DNA of 64,000 nucleotides from Rhodococcus wratislaviensis (lineage in GTDB: Bacteria > Actinomycetota > Actinomycetes > Mycobacteriales > Mycobacteriaceae). The notes beneath the pieces are model-generated. The model had not been told where the DNA came from. It saw only the letters and a list, made by a program, of their open reading frames with translations, and did not search any database. The stretch spans positions 62,001 to 126,000 of the forward strand of contig NZ_UAUI01000026.1 in assembly GCF_900455735.1 (NCBI RefSeq), written 5' to 3'. Positions 59,782 through 64,000 of this stretch are shown one piece after another. Within the stretch, counting starts at the first letter, position 1; each line of letters starts with the position of its first letter. The position numbers and the translations under genes were made by a program.

Positions 59782-61161
59782 TTACAGCAGGGTCCAGGCT
59801 TCGGTGAGGACGCTGCGGAGGATGTTTTCGATTTCGTCGAATTCGGCCTGACCGCAGGTCAGGGGCGGGGCGAGCTGGATGACCGGGTCGCCGCGGTCGT
59901 CGGCCCGGCAGTACAGGCCGGCGTCGAACAGGGCGGTGGAGAGGAACCCGTGCAGGATCCGCTCGGCCTCGTCGTCGGTGAACGACTCCTTGGTGGTCTT
60001 GTCCTTGACCAGCTCGATGCCGTAGAAGAAGCCCTCCCCGCGCACGTCGCCGACCATCGGCAGATCGGTCAGCTTGTCGAGGGTGGCCCGGAACGCCGGC
60101 GCCTGCTCGGCGACGTGGGCGTTGAGGCCCTCGCGTTCGAAGATGTCCAGGTTCGCCAACGCCACCGCCGCCGAGACGGGGTGCCCGCCGAAGGTGTAGC
60201 CGTGCGCGAACATCGACGTCCCGTCGGAGAACGGTTCGAAGAGCCGGTCCGAGGCGATCATCGCCCCGATCGGCGAATACCCCGACGTCAGGCCCTTGGC
60301 GCAGGTGATGATGTCGGGGACGTACCCGAAGTCGTCGCACGCGAACATCGACCCGATCCGGCCGAACGCGCAGATCACCTCGTCCGAGACCAGCAGCACG
60401 TCGTATTCGTCGCAGATCTGCCGGACCCGCTCGAAGTAGCCGGGCGGGGGTGGGAAGCAGCCGCCGGCGTTCTGCACCGGTTCGAGGAAGACGGCGGCGA
60501 CGGTGTCGGGGCCCTCGAATTCGATGGCCTCGGCGATCCGGTCGGCGGCCCAGATCCCGAACGCTTTCGGGTCGGAGCCGAGGGGTTCGGGGGCCCGGTA
60601 GATGTTGGTGTTGGGGACCCGGAACGCGCCGGGGGTGAGCGGTTCGAATGGGGCCTTCAGGGCGGGGATGCCGGTGATGGCGAGGGCCCCCTGCGGGGTG
60701 CCGTGGTAGGCGATGGAGCGGGAGATCACCTTGTGTTTGCCGGGTTTGCCGACCTTCTTGAAGTACTGCTTGGCCAGTTTCCAGGCGCTTTCGACGGCCT
60801 CGCCGCCGCCGGTGGTGAAGAAGACCCGGTTCAGATCACCGGGGGCGTAGCCGGCGAGGCGTTCGGCGAGTTCGATCGCCGGCGGGGTGGCGTACGACCA
60901 GAGTGGGAAGAACGCGAGTTGTTCGGCCTGCTTGGCGGCGGCCTCGGCGAGCTCGGTGCGGCCGTGCCCGGCCTGGACGACGAACAACCCGGACAGTCCG
61001 TCGAGGTAGCTCTTGCCGGTCGAGTCCCAGATCCGGGCGCCCTCACCGCGGGTGATGATCGGCGGGGTGATGTTCTGCCCGTGCCGGGAGAAATGCCCCC
61101 ACAGGTGGCGCGCAGCCGAGCGTTCGAGTCCGGTCGTGATTCTTTCGGTGACAGCAGTCAT
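59782..61161 (-). CDS. class III aminotransferase (diamine/omega-amino acid type)
   Basis: This 459-residue PLP aminotransferase of class III has VFFTTGGGEAVESAWKLAKQY (about residues 111-131), HGTPQGAL, the Asp of LLVSDEVICAFGRIGSMFA and the PLP Lys in IITCAKGLTSGYSPIGAM (about residue 288). Class III members with this pattern transaminate putrescine, spermidine, beta-alanine or omega-amino acids with pyruvate. Divergent from an aminobutyraldehyde-type dehydrogenase, it should feed amine-derived aldehydes to it. ATG 61161 follows TTGAGGA; the earlier ATG at 61173 has no such site. Confidence 0.93.
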   Translation of the reverse strand: MTAVTERITTGLERSAARHLWGHFSRHGQNITPPIITRGEGARIWDSTGKSYLDGLSGLFVVQAGHGRTELAEAAAKQAEQLAFFPLWSYATPPAIELAERLAGYAPGDLNRVFFTTGGGEAVESAWKLAKQYFKKVGKPGKHKVISRSIAYHGTPQGALAITGIPALKAPFEPLTPGAFRVPNTNIYRAPEPLGSDPKAFGIWAADRIAEAIEFEGPDTVAAVFLEPVQNAGGCFPPPPGYFERVRQICDEYDVLLVSDEVICAFGRIGSMFACDDFGYVPDIITCAKGLTSGYSPIGAMIASDRLFEPFSDGTSMFAHGYTFGGHPVSAAVALANLDIFEREGLNAHVAEQAPAFRATLDKLTDLPMVGDVRGEGFFYGIELVKDKTTKESFTDDEAERILHGFLSTALFDAGLYCRADDRGDPVIQLAPPLTCGQAEFDEIENILRSVLTEAWTLL

Positions 61162-61331
61162 CGTTATCCTCAATTGCGTTTTGGTTCAGTCTATTTCGGA
61201 CCGGTTCGGGTTCCATCGGCCGGACCCGGGATGGCCACTCGGCGGATCGTCGAACACCGAGGTTGGATCCGGCATGCGTCAATCCTGACCGCATTTCCCC
61301 GCGAATTCAAGTAGTCACGGCGAGAATGTTG

Positions 61332-61344
61332 ACGCAATACGCAG
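61332..61344. promoter_or_regulatory. candidate Lrp/AsnC site in the aminotransferase-dehydrogenase gap
   Basis: ACGCAATACGCAG matches 11 of 13 positions of the reverse form GCGCAATGCGCAG of the palindrome at 59668-59682. It lies in the 289-base gap between the divergent aminotransferase and aldehyde dehydrogenase genes, 107 bases before the latter's ATG. The rest of this gap is relatively AT-rich and shows no ORF. Confidence 0.5.
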
Positions 61345-61450
61345 ATTTTTGCCGGATTTGTCGACTTAATTCGCGAACACGGGTAGCCAACACGAGATCG
61401 CTCTTCTACTGTGAGGAAATCTTTCGTCGCCCCCGTCTTGGAGTGATCTC

Positions 61451-62977
61451 ATGACCGTCTCGGCCCCCTGCCCGTCCTCTCCCCCGATCGGCCTGCCGAC
61501 CACCGTGCCCGGCTGCTGGATCGCCGGATCCCCGGCCCAAGGATCCGGCGACACCCACCGCATCCTCGATCCGGCGACTGGCGCACTCGTCACGACACTG
61601 ACGCTGGCGACCGCATCGGACGTCGACGCCGCCGTCCGGTCGGCACGAGCCGCCTTCCCGGCCTGGTCGGGAGCGGTCCCAGCCGAGCGCGCAGCCGTTC
61701 TCACCACCCTCGCCCGCGCACTCGAACGCGACGCGGAACTGTTCGCCCGCGAAGAAGTCGCGCAGACCGGCAAGGCGATCCGGCTCGCACGCGAATTCGA
61801 CGTCCCGGGCAGCATCGACAACATCGACTTCTTCGCCGGGGCCTCCCGCAATCTCGAGGGCAAGGCCTCCGCCGAGTACTCCCCCGACCACACCTCGAGC
61901 ATCCGGCGTGAGGCCGTCGGCGTCGTCGGGTCGATCGCGCCGTGGAACTATCCGCTGCAGATGGCGGTGTGGAAGGTGATTCCGGCGCTGGCCGCCGGAT
62001 GCACGGTCGTGCTCAAACCGAGCGAGCTCACTCCCCTCACCACGCTGCGCCTCGCCCGGCTGGCCACTGAATCCGGTGTGCCCGACGGCGTGTTCAACGT
62101 GGTGACGGGTACGGGTGGCGAGGTCGGGGCCGCGCTCGCCGGACATCGCGGCATCGATGTCCTGACCTTCACCGGGTCGACCGCCGTGGGCCGGACGGTG
62201 ATGGCGCAGGCAGCCGCGAACGGCACCCGCGTGCAGCTCGAGCTGGGCGGCAAGGCCCCCTTCGTCGTGTTCGACGACGCCGACCTCGATGCGGCCGTAC
62301 ACGGTGCGGTGGCGGCGTCACTGATCAACGGCGGCCAGGACTGCACCGCGGCGACCCGCGCGATCGTGGCGGACTCGCTGTACGACGACTTCGTCGCCCG
62401 TGTGGCCGAACTGATGGAACGGGTGGTCGTGGGCGATCCCTGGGATCCGGACACCGATCTCGGATCGCTGATCACGCTTGCTCATCGCGACCGGGTCGAC
62501 GGCATGGTGCAGCGCGCCCGCGCCGCCGGGTTCCGGATCGTGACCGGCGGATCCGCCCCCGACCTGCCCGGAGCCTTCTACCTCCCGACCCTGATCGCCG
62601 ACGTCACCGAGGACGCCGAGATCTACCGCGACGAGGTGTTCGGACCCGTGCTCACCGTGAGCCGCCACTCGGGCGACGACGACGCGATTCGCCGCGCCAA
62701 CGACACCGACTACGGTCTCGCCGCGTCGGCCTGGACGACGAACCTGTACCGCGCGCAGCGCGCATCACGGGACATCGATGCGGGGTGTGTGTGGATCAAC
62801 GATCACATCCCGATCATCAGCGAGATGCCGCACGGCGGGGTCGGCGCGTCCGGCTTCGGCAAGGACATGTCGACGTACTCGTTCGAGGAGTACCTGACCG
62901 TCAAGCACGTCATGAGCGACATCACCGGGGTCTCCCGGAAAGCCTGGCACCGCACGGTCTTCAGCGACGGACGGTAG
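61451..62977 (+). CDS. aldehyde dehydrogenase (gamma-aminobutyraldehyde type)
   Basis: This 508-residue NAD-dependent aldehyde dehydrogenase has IAPWNYPLQMAVWKVIPALAAGCTVVLKPSE (about residues 158-189), the Glu of VQLELGGKAPF (about 261), the nucleophile Cys in NGGQDCTAATR (about 297) and EVFGPVLTV. The GGQDCTA form is typical of aminobutyraldehyde/betaine-aldehyde dehydrogenases (PatD, PuuC). It would oxidise the aldehyde from the divergent aminotransferase. It converges with the AsnC gene, with two bases between the two stop codons. Confidence 0.92.
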   Translation: MTVSAPCPSSPPIGLPTTVPGCWIAGSPAQGSGDTHRILDPATGALVTTLTLATASDVDAAVRSARAAFPAWSGAVPAERAAVLTTLARALERDAELFAREEVAQTGKAIRLAREFDVPGSIDNIDFFAGASRNLEGKASAEYSPDHTSSIRREAVGVVGSIAPWNYPLQMAVWKVIPALAAGCTVVLKPSELTPLTTLRLARLATESGVPDGVFNVVTGTGGEVGAALAGHRGIDVLTFTGSTAVGRTVMAQAAANGTRVQLELGGKAPFVVFDDADLDAAVHGAVAASLINGGQDCTAATRAIVADSLYDDFVARVAELMERVVVGDPWDPDTDLGSLITLAHRDRVDGMVQRARAAGFRIVTGGSAPDLPGAFYLPTLIADVTEDAEIYRDEVFGPVLTVSRHSGDDDAIRRANDTDYGLAASAWTTNLYRAQRASRDIDAGCVWINDHIPIISEMPHGGVGASGFGKDMSTYSFEEYLTVKHVMSDITGVSRKAWHRTVFSDGR

Positions 62978-62979
62978 GA

Positions 62980-63441
62980 CTACTCCTTCGAGGGCGTGCC
63001 GTACCGCAGCTTGTGCACTTTGAGGATCGAGATGGTCTCCGTGGTGCGCACGCCCTCGATGGTGCTGACGTGTTGATTCAGGAAAGCCCACAGCTCGGCA
63101 TTGTTGGCGCTGCCGACCTCGACGCAGATGTCGCTGCGCCCCAGCAGTGTCGAGACGTACGTGATCTCCGGCATCTCGGTCAAAGTGTCCACGACCTGCT
63201 GGTGCCGGGCCGGGTCGACCGTCAGGAACACCAGCGCCAGTTGCGAGTCGCCCAGCCGTTCGGGATCCGCGAACGCGACGATGCGCAGGATGTTCAGATC
63301 CTGCAGACGCTTCACGCGCGCCCGTACCGTCGCCTCGGAGGACCCCAGGTTTCGGGCGATTTCCCGAAACGCTCGCCGCCCATCGTCTTCGAGTTGCCGC
63401 AGGATCGCGCGGTCCAGTTCGTCCAGAGTGTGCTGAGACAT
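62980..63441 (-). CDS. Lrp/AsnC-family transcriptional regulator
   Basis: This 153-residue regulator has an AsnC HTH (residues 6-55: LDELDRAILRQLEDDGRRAFREIARNLGSSEATVRARVKRLQDLNIL) and a RAM/ligand-binding ferredoxin-like domain (about 65-145). It is divergent from the APC permease over a 254-base gap with two direct copies of ACGCATTGCGCGG. Similar motifs lie upstream of the aminotransferase, aldehyde dehydrogenase and amidase operon, so it is the probable regulator of all of them, with an amino acid or amine as effector. Confidence 0.93.
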   Translation of the reverse strand: MSQHTLDELDRAILRQLEDDGRRAFREIARNLGSSEATVRARVKRLQDLNILRIVAFADPERLGDSQLALVFLTVDPARHQQVVDTLTEMPEITYVSTLLGRSDICVEVGSANNAELWAFLNQHVSTIEGVRTTETISILKVHKLRYGTPSKE

Positions 63442-63525
63442 GGACCGACTCTATCCAGAACGACGAGATCAGTGGCGTTGCGGGGCCAAAAGGCTGCATT
63501 TCGTGAATGAAAGCAAACAGTGAGT

Positions 63526-63567
63526 ACGCATTGCGCGGCGCATTTCGTCTTGTGCGACGCATTGCGC
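63526..63567. promoter_or_regulatory. two direct ACGCATTGCGCGG repeats, candidate AsnC sites
   Basis: ACGCATTGCGCGG occurs at 63526-63538 and 63557-63569, 31 bp apart (about three helical turns), in the gap between the divergent AsnC and permease genes. A GCGCATTTCG variant near 63538 and GCATTTCG near 63496 lie alongside. The core equals the palindrome at 59668. This is the expected form of an Lrp/AsnC binding array. Confidence 0.65.
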
Positions 63568-63695
63568 GGTGTTAGTGTCTTGAATCACATACTTGCGGCG
63601 GTCCGTCGGCCTCCACCCCCACTCGACTCGAGTCGCCGAGGGCCGCATTCTGAATACACACACTGCGCCGACAAGGCCCAGAACTGGAGAATCCC

Positions 63696-64000
63696 GTGAG
63701 CCTGCACGATTCCTTCGCCGACGACCACACCTATGAGAAGAACCTGCGGTGGTGGGACGGCTTCACGATCAGCCTCTCGATCCCCGCCGCACTCTTCGTC
63801 GGCATGGGGTACGCAATCGGCCTGATCGGCGCGTGGACGACGCTCGTCCTCCTCGGCGCCGTCGCGGTCCTCGCGTGCCTACAGAACTTCATCTACTCCG
63901 AGATGGCCAGCATGTTCGTCGACAAGGTCGGCGGCATCTCGATGTACGCCCACCAGGGCTGGCGGACCCGGTCGACCCTCGTCGGTCCGCTCGCGACGTA
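63696..64000 (+). CDS. APC-family amino acid/amine permease, N-terminal part (cut by window)
   Basis: The first 101 residues of an APC superfamily transporter are visible: SLHDSFADDHTYEKNLRWWDGFTISLSIPAALFVGMGYAIGLIGAWTTLVLLGAVAVLACLQNFIYSEMASMFVDKVGGISMYA, which gives two transmembrane helices and the conserved E-M-A-S...GG loop. The rest (about ten more helices) lies outside. GTG 63696 follows TGGAGA. Next to amine-catabolic genes and an AsnC regulator it probably imports the amine or amino acid substrate, but the substrate cannot be named from this part. Confidence 0.88.
   Translation, partial: MSLHDSFADDHTYEKNLRWWDGFTISLSIPAALFVGMGYAIGLIGAWTTLVLLGAVAVLACLQNFIYSEMASMFVDKVGGISMYAHQGWRTRSTLVGPLAT

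Overview
The window is high-GC actinobacterial chromosome, most likely from a Rhodococcus of the jostii/opacus group. The evidence is the very high GC third positions, the frequent GTG and occasional TTG starts, a KstR-controlled cholesterol side-chain operon (igr type) as in mycolic-acid bacteria, an EspG/type VII secretion-associated set, and an OtsB-GH15 fusion. I see no rRNA, tRNA, insertion sequence, phage gene or CRISPR array. Genes are dense, and no stretch over 300 bases lacks a gene.

Layout. Positions 1-5.7 kb hold the end of an NlpC/P60 hydrolase, a five-gene minus-strand DUF4129/membrane/MoxR/DUF58/small-membrane-protein operon, and an orphan TrpB2-type enzyme. Positions 5.8-7.3 kb hold a divergent ZapE-like ATPase and a TetR regulator. 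Positions 7.4-25 kb form a purine and ureide catabolic island: a DUF6986 aldolase-like protein, a PuuE-type allantoinase, a GntR regulator, an NCS1 permease, an allantoin/hydantoin racemase-like protein, an XRE-cupin regulator, an NCS2 urate/xanthine permease, a 2-oxoglutarate/Fe(II) oxygenase, an alpha/beta hydrolase, two amidohydrolases (one 8-oxoguanine-deaminase-like), OHCU decarboxylase, HIU hydrolase, urate oxidase and a two-subunit xanthine dehydrogenase. Together they describe xanthine -> urate -> HIU -> OHCU -> allantoin -> allantoate, with uptake and regulation. Positions 25-30.7 kb hold a Nudix hydrolase, NDH-2, a LysR regulator, another alpha/beta hydrolase, a second 2OG oxygenase and a MobA-like molybdopterin nucleotidyltransferase that could serve the xanthine dehydrogenase.

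Positions 30.7-35.5 kb hold a DrrAB-type ABC exporter, a TPR-LuxR regulator and a flavin monooxygenase. Positions 35.5-43.3 kb are a steroid side-chain module: ltp2, chsH1, chsH2, chsE2 (fadE29), chsE1 (fadE28), fadE34 and the divergent repressor kstR, with two perfect KstR palindromes. Positions 43.4-49.9 kb hold an OtsB-GH15 fusion, a LacI regulator and a zinc/manganese ABC importer. Positions 50-52.9 kb are an ESX-associated mini-operon (PPE/WXG-like protein, EspG, small helical protein, DUF3558 lipoprotein). Positions 53-54.4 kb hold pxpA and pxpB without pxpC.

Positions 54.4-64 kb hold an unusual catabolic region. A five-gene minus-strand operon encodes a polysaccharide-deacetylase-fold amidase, a C45 Ntn-hydrolase fused to a VOC domain, an SDR, a Rieske oxygenase and its reductase. 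It is flanked by a class III aminotransferase, an aminobutyraldehyde-type dehydrogenase, an Lrp/AsnC regulator and an APC permease. A CGCATTGCGC-like motif recurs in all three regulatory gaps, which suggests one AsnC-controlled regulon for an amine or amide compound; this is my best candidate for an undescribed pathway. A 44-50 bp palindrome occurs twice, 29 kb apart, each time supplying stop codons to both convergent genes.
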